Origin: Marthasterias glacialis | Taxonomy: Eukaryota; Echinodermata; Asteroidea; Forcipulatida; Asteriidae | Direction of reading: 5' to 3' | DNA length: 64,000 bases | NCBI GenBank assembly: GCA_911728455.2 | Contig: OU452222.1 | Coordinates: forward strand, 7,338,108-7,402,107 | In this document: positions 14,501-29,500 of the stretch, piece by piece | Position numbering within the stretch: the first letter of the stretch is position 1 | How the letters are laid out: each line of letters starts with the position of its first letter | Program-made: the position numbers and the translations under genes | The notes under the pieces: generated by a model | Told to the model about the DNA's origin: nothing | The model's input: the letters and a program-made list of their open reading frames with translations, nothing else | Database searches by the model: none

Positions 14501-17500
14501 CTATACCCGTATCAACCAATGTACTACTCCACAGCAACCAATGTACTATTCTACAGCAACTAGTGTACTATATCCATAGCAACCAATGCTTTATATCCAT
14601 AGCAACAGCAGTTTTTTTGGCACTTAGACGTCTATGCACAATAGATGTATGGGTTGTTATAAAACAAAGATTGACTGCTGTTACTCATACTGTGGTTAAA
14701 ACGGAGCATTCTATTTTTCCTTGGGTTGGCCTGAGGTTTTAACCATAGCACTCAAAGCAGTCAATATTTGTATACTGTGTATTGGATGCATTACACTTAC
14801 TGCAACATGTTAAATTGTTGCAAACTCAAAAATTATCTGCACAGGAATCCCCATGTGATTCAGGGGGTAACTTAATTATCAACTTACCCTACTTTTATAA
14901 GGGTTTGAGGGGATGCTAACGTATTAAGATTGATCCATTTATAGATGCTGTTCAGGGAATGATGAAGATCTCATAATACAGTCCAGAAAAATCTTACTTC
15001 AGTGTTTAGCTTATCCTGAGGAGACTATACAAACGCATACATACGCTGCATGTCTGAACATCATCAAGGTAAACACAGATTTGGATATTAAAACTTGCAT
15101 TCTATAAGGTCTACTAAATAATCTAAGGTTTACTTTCAATAGTCCAATGCTGGTATGTTTTTCAAGTTGTATGATACTTTAATCCCAGCTATTGCCGAAA
15201 CCTACAATCCCGGTCACATCTCGCTGTACCTCCCCCCGTCCCCCAATCATTGTTGGCTCTCATTGCGGGGTCTGCACGCCAGCTGGGATGAACAACATTG
15301 AGTGGAGGAGCGAGGGATGGGGGGGAGTGTTATTATATTCTGTCACAGTGGCCCAAGCATTTTGGCCATGATTGTTGCTGGAGGGAATACATTACATTAA
15401 TGAATTGATCATGAGTGTTGACCTGTAAGGTGAATCTCTTAACAGCCTAGTAGGTGGAGATGGTAGGCATATCACTAGCTTGTCTTTCTGTTACAGCTCT
15501 TTTGACTGAAAACAGGCCTTCACTTTAATAAATATAGGGAGAGCTGCACCTTAAATCAACAAAGCGATTTTCTCTGTTTGAAAGAAAAGCATAAGACAAC
15601 CCCACAAAAGCAGTGTACAATGCGTACAATGTACATGTAGCGCATGTACAGAGAATGTTCTATTCATAGATGATAGGGTTAGGGGATAACCGGGCTATTT
15701 AACAAAAGAAACATATGTGTCAGGTCCGACAATTTGTATAAAAAATGTGTCCAGAAAGTATTTACAGGCTTTTAGTATTTATTTGTTTCCTAATCTCAAC
15801 CTTACTATTATGGAAACAGAATGTAATCTTCAAAAGCAATTACAAATGTATTTGGTGGACTCCATGTCGGATGGTCGATCGTTCCATATTTCACAGGCGT
15901 AGTTTTTCTCTATGAAGCCTGGCCAAATCCCACTCTAAATTGTGCCCCGTAATCAGCATAGAATGAGATCCTTACACATTTACTTAAGAAGGCAATGAAT
16001 TGTGCATAGTATGGGGCCATCTAATCTTCACAGCAGTTTGTTACCACCCACTGAGCTTCATTCTATTAAAACTAGAAGAATGAGTGATTTGTGGGAACTT
16101 GGCAATGCCCCAAGAAACCTGAACAAATGCAGACAAAACTTGGGCACAGAGAATTTTGAACATATCAACTTATTGTGTGGAGTATGCTGACATTTTAAAC
16201 ATTACATCACTCCAGTAAGATCTCTTTTTTTATTGTGATTTGTTTTATTCCTATTGTAAATATAAGAAAATGAAAATTCATCCTCTAAAAGCTTAAGCTA
16301 ATCAAACTATTGGGTTTTTACAACTACGATGCACGATCATCGTAGTCAACCGATCTTACTGACTATGGCAACAAAAAGGGGATTCGGGATCGGAAGTTGT
16401 GATGAAGACATATTTGAATAATTATTTGTAAATTCAAAACTAAACAAGACAATGATAGAACTGTTAATTATCATAATATCCATTATATTTGTCAATTATA
16501 AAACAATCTTGAGCAGCTTCATTAAGCAAACGAACCATAAATGCTTGAAAGAACTTTCAAACCATGCTGCAACACCACAAGAAGCAAGTCACAACTTGGA
16601 AAGATAACTGGTCTTGAAATACAGTATTACATCACACATTACATTAAGCAAAGTTCAGAGAGCTCATGAAGTTCCTGGCTAACTGCCACACACAACACAC
16701 TTTGTGTATTCAATGCTCAGTATGCAATCCCTAGTGTGTGTGCATGCTGCGTGCACACTTACTGTGGATATCACAATCAGGGATAAGTGTTGGATTCAAT
16801 TGCTGCGGCGAGAATAATATTACGACTTATTTCCAAGGACGCTTCATGCCAGCGCCCATGAGAATCAAGCAGCTTATTTTAACTGCAAGGCATGATTTGC
16901 GGGTTTTTTAAAAAATAAATTTTGTAGAAGTGTTTTTTGTTGTTGCTGTCCTTGCAGGAGTGCAGAGGAGTGTGAGAGCAATTGCGCTTCTTTACTAGTT
17001 TCTCATGCAATTTTTTAAAAATATATCTACCTGTTAGACCATGTATAGCTTTAGTCAAACAGAATTGTTGGAATGATCACAGCTCTGGTTTGGTCAATTA
17101 GGTTTTAAGGAAGTTTGACCCAAATTCAAATTTAACTAGTTTTAAAAGAGAACATTGTAATTGGTTACTAACATTGTCCTTCTTGTCAAGAACTGGCTTA
17201 TCTGAACTTTTTGACAGATTTACAATTTAAGTTCATTTTAATATGTTGAACAACCTACAATGTAGTCAAATGAAAAGCTTGACCAACTTCTAATTAATTA
17301 TGTCAATAAGCAGTGAATAGCTTTCCCCTTGCCATGCATCACTAAGGGTTACAATTTCCATAAAATCATCATATCCCATGCATTACATGTTCTTTATGAA
17401 AAACAGAAAAACTTTGATTTACAAAGTGACGTGTTCAAGTGGGTTTCTTTTTTTTTGGGGGGGGGGGTGCACACCTACAACAGATAAGCCACAACACATG

Positions 17501-20500
17501 GGACATAAAACAGTCACACTGTCTTAATAAATCGGCGTATCCAGATTCGCCTTAGCATTTTGAAGTTTCACAAAGTGACATGTATCTTCCATGTGAAAAA
17601 CTAAGTCGCTTAAATACAGAAAAACACCTACGTAACATAATTTATTATGACTTCTTTCTAGACAAGATAAACATGGGCAAGATTCTTACTTAGGTGATGT
17701 GAAATGCCACCAGCTTTAAACAGCCAAAATACCTGACATGTTAGTTTAAGACACAATTTAAACTATATCTTTGTGTTAATGAGCAGTAGTTTTCTCTCTT
17801 ATTGTACTTGACAGGATGTTATTAATGTTAAAGAAGTTGTTAAGCCCAGTGCTGATCAAATGAGACACATTGTATTTCTCTTGGATACACACATTCTATA
17901 TGAGATATGCTGCTTTGGATTGAAGAATAAACAAGACAAGGTATGTTCTTGAATAGAAAACCAATTGAAAGAAAACTTAATAGCATCAACTACATGTTTT
18001 AATATATCACATATCTTCTGCCATGCAAGGCTTTTAGTCGTATATTGAAACATCTGTGAATTGTTTGGTAGTTGCAGGAAATTATGATTATAATGTAACA
18101 CTTTATGCTGAAAAACATTGTGCTAAGCTGCAATACAGTCTAAATATGTTTTCTCTGACAAACTGAACTTCTAGAAACTGGATGAGAAAATTGTTTCCTA
18201 TTAAAGAAAGGCCGGTTAACAAATAGCCCTCTTTTCATCTGAAGAAGGAATAAAAACATCCATCTTCTTTTATCCCAGTTCGTTTTTTTAAGCAAATTGT
18301 TTTTGAACTATCTTTTGTGGTGTAATTCCGTATTTAATGAAATAAATAACTGAACTTTTAATGTCAATCAGGTACTTTTGTCATGGACTGTGATAGTAAC
18401 GCATTTGTGGCTTTACATTTGGTTTAAGTTGTTTATCATGTCATTGATTTGATTTTGTTTGGCAAAGATGTGTAGGCATGCTGAAGACTTAATGTTGCAT
18501 CTTCTACAAGGTAAACTGATAATGGGTTCCAGCATATGGCATGACTTCCTACAGGCTTGTATCCCAGTGCTGCCTCTGCTTCAGGTTAGTCAATCTAGTC
18601 ATTCAATACATTTTTTCACACAATAGTAGCAATATAATATTATCTTTCAGTACATGCTAATCCTCCAATCAGATTGCTCAACGGGAGTGTGATAATAAAC
18701 CATATCATACTCCCAGTAGTCTATATTGCACTCTGCGTATATTGAGTATCATGCGTCACGCTCCGTATATACGGACAGTGCATAATGACGTTCTTAAATT
18801 TGCAAATAACGCTCAAAGTTGTATTATCTTCCAGGTGACTGGAAGATAAATTCGTTATCACACTCGCTCTCCTGGAAAACTGGAAAATATAGCGCGTCTG
18901 CATCCCATGTCCAACTCGGCCTTCGACCTTGTAGGATAAGGGATGCAGAAGCGTTATATTTTCCCGTATTCCACTCGGTCTTGTGTGATAACTTAGAACG
19001 GTACTCAGTTCTCGTATTGACCCCTTGCACGCACGTCACACATAGGATACGGGATGCAGAAGCGTTATATTTTCCCGTATTCCACTCGGTCTTGTGTGAT
19101 AACTTAGAACGGTACTCAGTTCTCGTATTGACCCCTTGCACGCACGTCACACATAGGATACGGGATGCAGAAGCATTATATTTTCCCGTATTCCACTCGG
19201 TCTTGTGTAATAACTTAGAACGGTACTCAGTTCTCGTATTGACCCCTTGCACGCACGTCACACATAGGATACGGGACGCAGAAGCGTTATATTTTCCCGT
19301 ATTCCACTCGGTCTTGTGTGATAACTTAGAACGGTACTCAGTTCTCGTATTGACCCCTTGCACGCACGTCACACATAGGATACGGGACGCAGAAGCGTTA
19401 TATTTTCCCGTATTCCACTCGGTCTTGTGTAATAACTTAGAACGGTACTCAGTTCTCGTATTGACCCCTTGCACGCACGTCACACATAGGATACGGGATG
19501 CAGAAGCGTTATATTTTCCCGTATTCCACTCGGTCTTGTGTAATAACTTAGAACGGTACTCAGTTCTCGTATTGACCCCTTGCACGCACGTCACACATAG
19601 GATACGGGATGCAGAAGCATTATATTTTCCCGTATTCCACTCGGTCTTGTGTAATAACTTAGAACGGTACTCAGTTCTCGTATTGACCCCTTGCACGCAC
19701 GTCACACATAGGATACGGGACGCAGAAGCGTTATATTTTCCCGTATTCCACTCGGTCTTGTGTAATAACTTAGAACGGTACTCAGTTCTCGTATTGACCC
19801 CTTGCACGCACGTCACACATAGGATACGGGATGCAGAAGCGTTATATTTTCCCGTATTCCACTCGGTCTTGTGTAATAACTTAGAACGGTACTCAGTTCT
19901 CGTATTGACCCCTTGCACGCACGTCACACATAGGATACGGGATGCAGAAGCATTATATTTTCCCGTATTCCACTCGGTCTTGTGTAATAACTTAGAACGG
20001 TACTCAGTTCTCGTATTGACCCCTTGCACGCACGTCACACATAGGATACGGGACGCAGAAGCGTTATATTTTCCCGTATTCCACTCGGTCTTGTGTGATA
20101 ACTTAGAACGGTACTCAGTTCTCGTATTGACCCCTTGCACGCACGTCACACATAGGATACGGGACGCAGAAGCGTTATATTTTCCCGTATTTCACTCAGT
20201 CTTGTGTGATAACTTAGAACGGTACTCAGTTCATGTATTGACCCCTTGCACGCACGTCACACATAGGATACGGGATGCAGAAGCGTTATATTTTCCCGTA
20301 TTCCACTCGGTCTTGTGTAATAACTTAGAACGGTACTCAAATCTCGTATTGACCCCTTGCACCTGCATTACACGCGATGACTGCCACGCTCACCATTTTG
20401 GATGTCAATAGGTATACGTGTAAACGCGGCATTGTCCTAAAAATCGCACCACACTGGATAACGTGCAGGGACATTGACTTCCAAAATGGCGCAATCAAGA

Positions 20501-23500
20501 TTATTGTGATGATGATGTCAGGTGATTTGGGTCAATAGTGCTTTTTCTACAGGCATCTCAAAGGGCTTTTTATTGTAATGACAGGTATGCTAATTTTGAT
20601 GATGCATTTAATTAGCAATTTGTAAGGATTTTACAAGGTGATGCAGCGCAATCTGCTACAATCATGCCAGACACACCAGGGCCAAACCTTCTCTTTATGA
20701 CGAGTATACTAGGTTCTTTTATGTGCATTTGAAAACAATATTTTTTATGAATATACATAGCCCAATCCTGCCAGGTACAGTCAAACATGACAAATAGCAC
20801 TGGTGGGCAGTCAAAAATCTCATGAAAAAACAACGGGCTAGGAGCTGGCACAGCAACATTGCCACTGACAGGATTATTTTTTTGGAATTGTCAGAATAAT
20901 TTTTCTTTAAGAGTACTGCTGGCACAAAGAAACCCTGACTTGACAAAGCCAAGAGAACAAAGATTCTTGTATTGCATTGTGCGTTTTGTTTTCTTGACCG
21001 AGAAAATGTCTATTTCACACACTGTGAATTGCAAAACATCGGCCGTTACCTACAGCATAGGATTGGTACTAAACCCAGAACCATGGTCGATTCTTGGCTC
21101 ACTCTGACTTACCTCCACTGAGCCGAAATACAACAAATAATTGATTGGGGAAGCCTCTGTAATCTTTTTAGCTTGCAGGAAAGAATTTTCTTTCATACTT
21201 TTTATTGTTCTTGCTATGTATGAACCATGATACTGCATTTGTTCACAAAGATGGGGAATTTAAATGATTAAGAAAGTAAAAGTCTTTGAGATGATAAGTT
21301 TATTTTGATTAATGTTTACTTGTAGGCCGTATCAGACACAAACAGCCAGCTATCAAGGTGTATTCTGGATCTAATACAGCCTTCAATCCATTGCAGTCAA
21401 GCAAGAAAGTCTCAAGTCTTGCCTGGTCTTGAAAAGCTAAGAGGTTCTTTGAGACTGCTGTTCTGTGCAGAGCAAAGGTACATATATGGATATTCACCAT
21501 GCTAAGCTGTTTCAAGTCCATAAATATTTAGGATTTGTACAAGAAACTTGTAGGAGCCAGTAGTTATGTAAAATATTATTAATAGCTAGTAGTTATATAA
21601 AATATTATTAACAGCTAATAGTTATGTAAAATATTGTTAACAACACCTATATGCGCTTTAATAGCATTGGCTTAATTAAAATTCATAAGTACTTAATAAA
21701 ACTGTTCATTGTAATCTGTTAAAAGTTCATTGTGATCTTAATTACACAAATACAGTCACTGTCTCTAGAAGATAAGATGCTAAAAAGATACTTTACTTTT
21801 GATGTGTGATCAAAATCAGCGTCTATTTTTTAATGAATTAAGGAAAATGAAATTTTCAAATCTTTAAAAGATCTTTTAAAACTTAAATGATTGTTGTAAA
21901 AATTAATATTTTGTACCCAACTGATTATGTTGTGTTTAAAGCACAGTAATGTGCAGTGTGGTAACTGATTTAGAATCATCTATGATGATTTTTTTGTTAA
22001 CTTTGAAACTTTCTATAGTGTACGTCTTGAAGGTGCTAAGGCTTTAATGTGGTATCTCTCTCAAGAAGCAGCTAGCTCAAGGAAGCTTCCATCTTTAGAA
22101 ATGTACACATTGAAAGATGTAGCTGACCTCCTACTCATGGATCATGCTGTTTGTCTAGATATGCAAGACTCAGGACCTTCAGTCTTTACAGTGAGAGACC
22201 TTCTAAATATTTTAATTCTTTTAACTGATTTGTTGTAGGATTAAAAAAAAAGAAATCCAGGACCACTCAATTAATTTTGATTAATTTTCAGAAAATCCTG
22301 AGCAAAACTGAGAATATTATTGTCAAAATGAAACCATCACTAAACCAAGTAAAGACAACAAATATTGTCATAGAATGCGCAGGAATTTATTTTTCATTTT
22401 TGAGAAAATTATATTTTTATTCTCTGTGACTCGGCTGGACCTTCGGCCGAAAGCCACGGCTGATAAATGGCCATGGAATGCTGAAATTACTTCCCATGCT
22501 GAGAACAATGGCAAACAATTGTAGCAGCTTATCAATCTCTTGTAATCCTGGTTTGTCAGACAAAAGGAGGAAGGTCTGGAATTGGGGATCATGCTATAAT
22601 CCCTGGTAAAAGGGAGATTTGAGCATGAACATGGTTATAATATTGTATGTAGGTGGATTTTCATTGTATTGTTGCTTCATCTTATATTTCTACAATCATC
22701 TAGATTGAGGGCCTTCTTCAAGTCTTTGGTATTTTTACAGCTGTAAACAGTGATGAGGATCTGAGGAAATCAGCACTGGAGCAGATAGCTATCATCATAC
22801 AAGGTTAACACTTTTGCATTTTGTTATAACAGCAAATGAGATTGATCAAACATTGTTTGAAACTGTATTCATAAATACCCCAGAGAGTTTAGGCACTCTG
22901 ATTGGTTGAAGACTGGTCACGTGGGGGTATATTAACATGTGATATAAAGACCGGCTCTGTAAACTAGCGAATAAATGGCCCCTAAACAAGCATTGTTGTG
23001 TAAAAGTTCTGTATGCACTGTGCATGTTTTGTAGGGAACTATCAGATCAACTGTTTTCTTTGCATGTACATTTGCTTTTTTATTTTGGTAAGGAGAGATG
23101 GTGCCGTGTGCATGCGCCATGCGTGAAAACGCGGACAATATATCAATTTAAGGTAGCTGGTACGCACATGTAACCAACATAATACAGAGCATGAAGCCGA
23201 ACACCAACTACAGTATTTCCATTTATGGTGCTGTTAATTTTCAAAGCTTGTAGTCTGGTTCTTGAAAATATGCATGAATAGTTAACTATGTGTAAGAGAC
23301 TAGGTGCCACACACAAATTGAATGGCCAAAAGAATGGCCCTTGAACATGCATAAAAAATAGCGGCGAAAGAAAAATCACAAATTCTGATGATTTTTAGAT
23401 TTTTTTTGTTAAAGGTAGTTATTAATGGCAATAACAGTGTGATGACCCGGTCTTCACCTTGGTTGGTGGCTGGCCGCTGTTAATGGACCTCACTTTCAGC

Positions 23501-26500
23501 TCAGTCCATTAACAGTGGCAAGTCACCAACCTGGTCATTACCACGCAGTGAAGACCAGGTCCTCACACTGTTATTGCCTAAGTTATATGTTGTTACTTAA
23601 GTTTTGGATACAATACTGGCGTGATAAACTGCTGCAAACAGAGATCATTCAAATTGTAGCTACATTTGATGTACTTTTTGTAATGCCAGAAGGTATTGAA
23701 GTAAGTACAAGATTTTTTAAGCACTGACAGAAATATGTGTTTACTGTTGACCATGAAAGTCTCATGAATATACAGACACTTTTGGAAACATTGAGTTCTC
23801 ACAGACATTGCTTTGAGGTGTGCTGGAAAACAAAAGTTTGCTTTAACAGGTCCAAATGACTGAATACACGTGAGACATACACAGTCTATATCCATTCCAT
23901 ACACCAATTGATATGACTTTATGTTCTGTGATGATTTAGCTGTAAAAGGTAAAGGTGATATTATATCTAATCCATTACCTACCAAGGCAATGATAGTTAG
24001 ATGCTAAATAGATACAATTTGTTAGTTATAAAGTTGTCCAGATTCAGTTTTGTATCTCTGTCATCATTTCTATTAATATGTAAAAAAAAAAATTGATTTG
24101 TGTGTGTTGTTTTCATGTATTGCAGATGTCTCTGTACATCAAGCCTTCTTATCTCAAGGTGGTTTAGAGAAGGTGATAGAATGCATACAACAAGTAACAG
24201 GTGTAGCTTGGGATAGTGTCAAGCAGAATAAGGTATATCAGTATCATCTTGTGTTACGTGCATTACCATATCTACATTTATATCATCCAGAATGCGAATA
24301 GTATAGATAATCTTAAACAGTTCTTGTATGGATATTTTGGATGATGAAGGAACAATGAACACATTAGAGGAAGTGAGTGGTGTAAAAGAAATGCCTAGGT
24401 CAAATCAGGACTAGTCAATAACACAAGGTAGTTCAATGCAACATTTTCTATAAGTTACTTTTTGTCTTCTATTCTGTGCACTATGAAGAACATTTTGGTA
24501 CATCTAACAAAAGCGAAAGTACACTGTTAAATAAAATGCCTTTGTGTCGACTAATGCACATATATATATATTGGATATAAATGTGCATTGTCTTTGATAT
24601 GATTGCATTGGTAGTTGCTGTTGATTCCAGCATGTATGTGTATCTTACGTCACATCCTACATGGTAATGTATCATTAAGGCATCAGCTAGCACATCAAGA
24701 TAGTATCTACTTGCTCCTGCTTAGAGGTGAGTCATTCAACATAACTAAAGAGGTAACTAGAAGTAATGCACTGATGATTGTGTTATTGTTGATTCAGGAA
24801 GTAACCTTGTTGGGGTTGCTTAGTAAAAGTAAAATTGGACTACAAGGGTGTCCTTCATCAGGCTGCATCTTGGTGTTTTCAATTTTTGATGTTATTAACT
24901 TTGCTGTTTTACACTTGATCTACAATCCTGGCCAAAACTCGCTGGGCCCCCTGCTCCCCACCCTGTCAGCATTGGCTCTCGTTATGTGGTCTGCTTTCTT
25001 GGTGACAACATTGTGAAGGGGAGTGTGTACTTATTGTCAAGTGTCCCAACCATTTTAGCCAGGATTGTCTGAATTTTCTCTTAGTTTATCTATGTTTTAT
25101 CTATAAAACCTTGATTGGATGTAGACAAACTTGGGAGTAGGGAACTTAGGAGGATATGTTTATTGGCACGTGTCCCAACCATTTTATCTATAATTATGGT
25201 GGAACGTTGCTTACTTGTACTGAACATTCACACTGTTTGCATATTATGTTGGTCACGATGAAAAAACAGCACACTGCAGGTGTAGATGTGCAGCTAACAG
25301 CAAATTTGCAACTATACCAGTTCATGGGTAAAAGCCTGTCACTTATGTAATACGTAAACCAAAAAACAATTATAAAAGAGGTTGGCCAACTCGCCCGTAC
25401 TAGACCGCTCTACACATTATTAAAGATTGAATAACTTTCTCTCTAGTGACAATAATAATAAACCATTCTCCAAAATGCACAATATGTCAACTTAAATAAT
25501 ACAAATTAATACAAAGATCTAACTTACAGGAATATTGTAGAATCCTGGCCTTTTCCCAAGTATGGTACTGCCGATGCAGTTTCACACAAATCGCCAACAT
25601 TGTTTGAGCAACGTCACTGGCACTCATATAACACTAAATCTCTTGATAGCTCTGCCAAAGGCTGGCTACGCCCTCTCCTATGGCCAAGTCAGTAAAATTC
25701 GCGGAAGTTGGCTGTGCCCTCTCGGGAAACTCAGATGCCAAATGAAAATTTCACTCTCCCAATATTCAAAATGCAAATCAGTGTGAACTGACAAATCAAA
25801 TAAAAAGTCGAAAACACATCACCCATAAGCATGCCTTAAGATGGCTCACCAAGTCTTATCAATTTTTAGGGCCCGTGTCGCCACTTAAAATAAAAACTGG
25901 CTTCCAATATACATATGAACATCATTTTCACGTCTATGGACATTCACAATTAAGTTAAGTTACTCTTCCGTTATCATATCTGGAGTAAGTTTGCTGCATT
26001 ATATTTCACTGTGTGACTTTGATACTGCTTTTAGTAATGTGTTGTGTATTTGCTATAGGGTAATCCCTGTTAAAAAAGTATTGCCTTTTATTCTACTTGA
26101 AAATGTGTTTTTTCAGGTGCTCTGTTATGCTACACAGACTCACGTGTCAAGTACCATGTATCCCATATCATGGTGTTGCTGCTATTTGATGAGATTGCCT
26201 CTCTGTCTACAGATGAGAACCAGTCTATGAACCACTTTAGTCTTCCTAAATGTATAACTCAAAAGTAAGTATTTCTAGGGATAAACTGTTCATTTGTTTA
26301 TAAACGATTACATCAAGGCAATTCTCATTAGTTTTTTTGCCAAACCTTTTTGTGTTACAGGAATTGATCAATACTTGTTGACCATTGATTTGCTTGGTAT
26401 TCATAAGGCCTATGATGCAAAGGCAGGGGGATGGGAAAGCTGCACACCTGCTACTTATGCCATACACATCACACAAACAAAGGAACTTACCATTCAACTT

Positions 26501-29500
26501 GAGCCTTGCACTTTTGCCTCTTTACCTTCTCAGGTGTACAAAACCCATGGACCCCATCACACAGCATGCAACAGTTGTTTTGTTGTACCATGGAAATAGA
26601 TAGGAGGCAATCCGTTGCCATCTTCTTACATTATTACGATGAAATTGGCGCAGTTAAAAAAACAGAGGAACAGTGGCAAATGAATTGTAAACAACAATGG
26701 CTGTCGTTGACAGAAATATTGCTTCACTGTTCCCTATGGCACATCACACAGGAACATAAATAAATTTACTTACTACTAGCGTAATTATAACTGGCACCAG
26801 AAAATTGGAACTGAAAATCACAGGTACTGGGTACTACAAAACAGTGGATCCACAGTGCGGGTTCCAAATTGGAACCGGGTAGAGCTGGATGTAATATATT
26901 GGTTTGTGCCAAACATTTGTAGGCCAATGAATTTAGTAAAGCAATGCAATTGACCACTGAACTATTAGTTACAACAAAGCAAATGTTATGATTGGCAAAT
27001 CAATATTCTCACATACCCCTTTCTAAAAGACTATCTGCTACATTTGCTAACTGAGTAACTTCTTTTCTGAGCCCAAAAGAGTCTTTATCATGTTCATCTC
27101 GGTACATGATAAACTGACACAAATTTGGTCACATGATCATCTTTCTGTTTACTAACGAGGCTTCATTAATCCAAAGTTCTCTTTGATGTGTTTTAGGTAC
27201 AGGCTTCCATTTCGTTGTGCTACTAGCCAATCCCAAAGCATCCATCGAACAGAACTGCCATTATTGGACGATACAATGATTAGGTCTCCTGTTGCATGGA
27301 GAATGGTGAAGTTAGTATGGAATACTGCATGGTATGGTGGCGTAAAGGCTATGATGGAGAGAATTCAGTCTGGTACACTAACGGAGTCTCATACCAGGTA
27401 TATGGGTTTAGGAATGTAACAGATTGAGAGTTATTTTGAAAGAAAAGGCCAACATTCAAAACAATATTGTAACTTCAAACTATTTAAGTAATATCTGTTA
27501 ACCAAATGATGTTAAGCTATGGTGAAAGTATGAATCACATTGATCAATGGGTTCACGTAACTGCCAAGCTGCCAAGCATACTATAGCTACTTCATGTAAC
27601 TGCCAAGCTGCCAAGCATACTATAGCTACTTCATGTAACTGCCAAGCTGCCAAGCATACTATAGCTACTTCATGTAACTGCCAAGCTGCCAAGCATACTA
27701 TAGCTACTTCATGTAACTGCCAAGCTGCCAAGCATACTATAGCTACTTCATGTAACTGCCAAGCTGCCAAGCATACTATAGCTACTTCATGTAACTGCCA
27801 AGCTGCCAAGCATACTATAGCTACTTCATGTAACTGCCAAGCTGCCAAGCATACCATAGCTACTTCATGTAACTGCCAAGCTGCCAAGCATACTATAGCT
27901 ACTTCATGTAACTGCCAAGCTGCCAAGCATACTATAGCTACTTCATGTAACTGCCAAGCTGCCAAGCATACTATAGCTACTTCATGTAACTGCCAAGCTG
28001 CCAAGCATACTATAGCTACTTCATGTAACTGCCAAGCTGCCAAGCATACTATAGCTACTTCATGTAACTGCCAAGCTGCCAAGCATACCATAGCTACTTC
28101 ATGTAACTGCCAAGCTGCCAAGCATTCTATAGCTACTTCATGTAACTGCCAAGCATACTAAATATCAGACTACATACATGTAGGTTCGGAAGATGAGTTA
28201 CTGTAGGCTGTTGGAATGGATCGATTGATGATCAGTTTATTCGTAAGTGTTTTTTATATTTGTTTGTACTTAGTTTGTACTGAGTAATCTTGATTATTTT
28301 TAGGAGCCTTTTTGTTATTCCCATTTGTATTAGTAGTTTTGATCCAAACCTAGTGCTAGTGAAGGAAGAGCAAGATTTGATGACATGTAGTCATATAGCA
28401 ACCAGTCTGACTGAATGTTTAAAATCACTACAAGATGCTACACACCATTATGCCGTCAAGGTAGGGTTCCATCTTAAGATGTGTTTTGAAAGCTACACAG
28501 TTTGATGATATTTGTCAGGATGTGGTATTGATGAAGACTTTAAAGGAACGATTCAGCCAAGTTCAATTACTTCAGCAAATTCTATTTTCACAAGTATTTC
28601 ACCCTGCTGTTGCATTCACCTGAATACATTGACAGCTGAATCTTAGTTTAATTAAGTGCCATGTCTTATTTAGAATGACTTATATTCTGAAGATTACAGT
28701 GTCAAACATCCTGTTAGCTTTTAAGCGTACATAGTGTCACTTAAGAGCAAATTTAAAATGTGTATTCAGTCAAATAAGGCAGTCAATTATCAAATCACAT
28801 ATGTGCCATTTGATTCAAAGCCTTTGCATGTGCCAAAGTATTTCCATTATACAAAATGGCAGTTCATATACTACCTGAGGCATATACTACTTTGAGGCTA
28901 TGGCTACATTCCAATAAGACTGACAAATTCAGATTGACAAAATCAACATCTGGGGCAAAAAAATGCACAAGCTGAAAGAATTACACAAGAGGCGGTTTAT
29001 TTTTTTAAAATTATTACTGTTATTATTTTTTATTTAACAAACATTTATTTTTGACCCATAAAATGTTTCCTGATTCACACTATTAGTTAGTTGTATCTCT
29101 CTTAAGTTTGGAATACAGGAAGAACTTAGTATCCCTGTAAATGTTTGTGACATATAACGTTATTTTTAGATAGTTTATTCAAAGTTGAGTGTTAACACAT
29201 TGTTGTAAAGTTCCTTCCACTTGTCTATGCAATGTAAAGTACAAATCTTCAAACCATATTGATTTCTGCAGATGTGCCTATGGAGGTTATCATTATGGCT
29301 TCTGACCGACATGGTGGGTCAAGATGGCACCAATAAATCCACCCCTGACATTACACAATGTCTATTGCAACTAGAATTCAAGACAGTAATAGCAAGGTAT
29401 CATGTTAGCTTCAAACAATCATTTACAGGTGCTTGAGTAGAGTTAAATGTTTCTTATCCTTGTGTAGTGATATGCTCATAATTTGGAACTGCACAAACAT

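Noticed and set aside
18819-20411. 530-codon (+) and 441-codon (-) ORFs
   Set aside because: Both are the 111-bp satellite read on the two strands; being open on both strands reflects unit length and composition, not coding.
1-28155. CRISPR-like regular arrays
   Set aside because: The whole unit repeats, with no unique spacers, and the host is a metazoan gene.
27498-28161. Cys-rich 204- and 207-codon ORFs
   Set aside because: They are the 39-bp minisatellite read in both directions.
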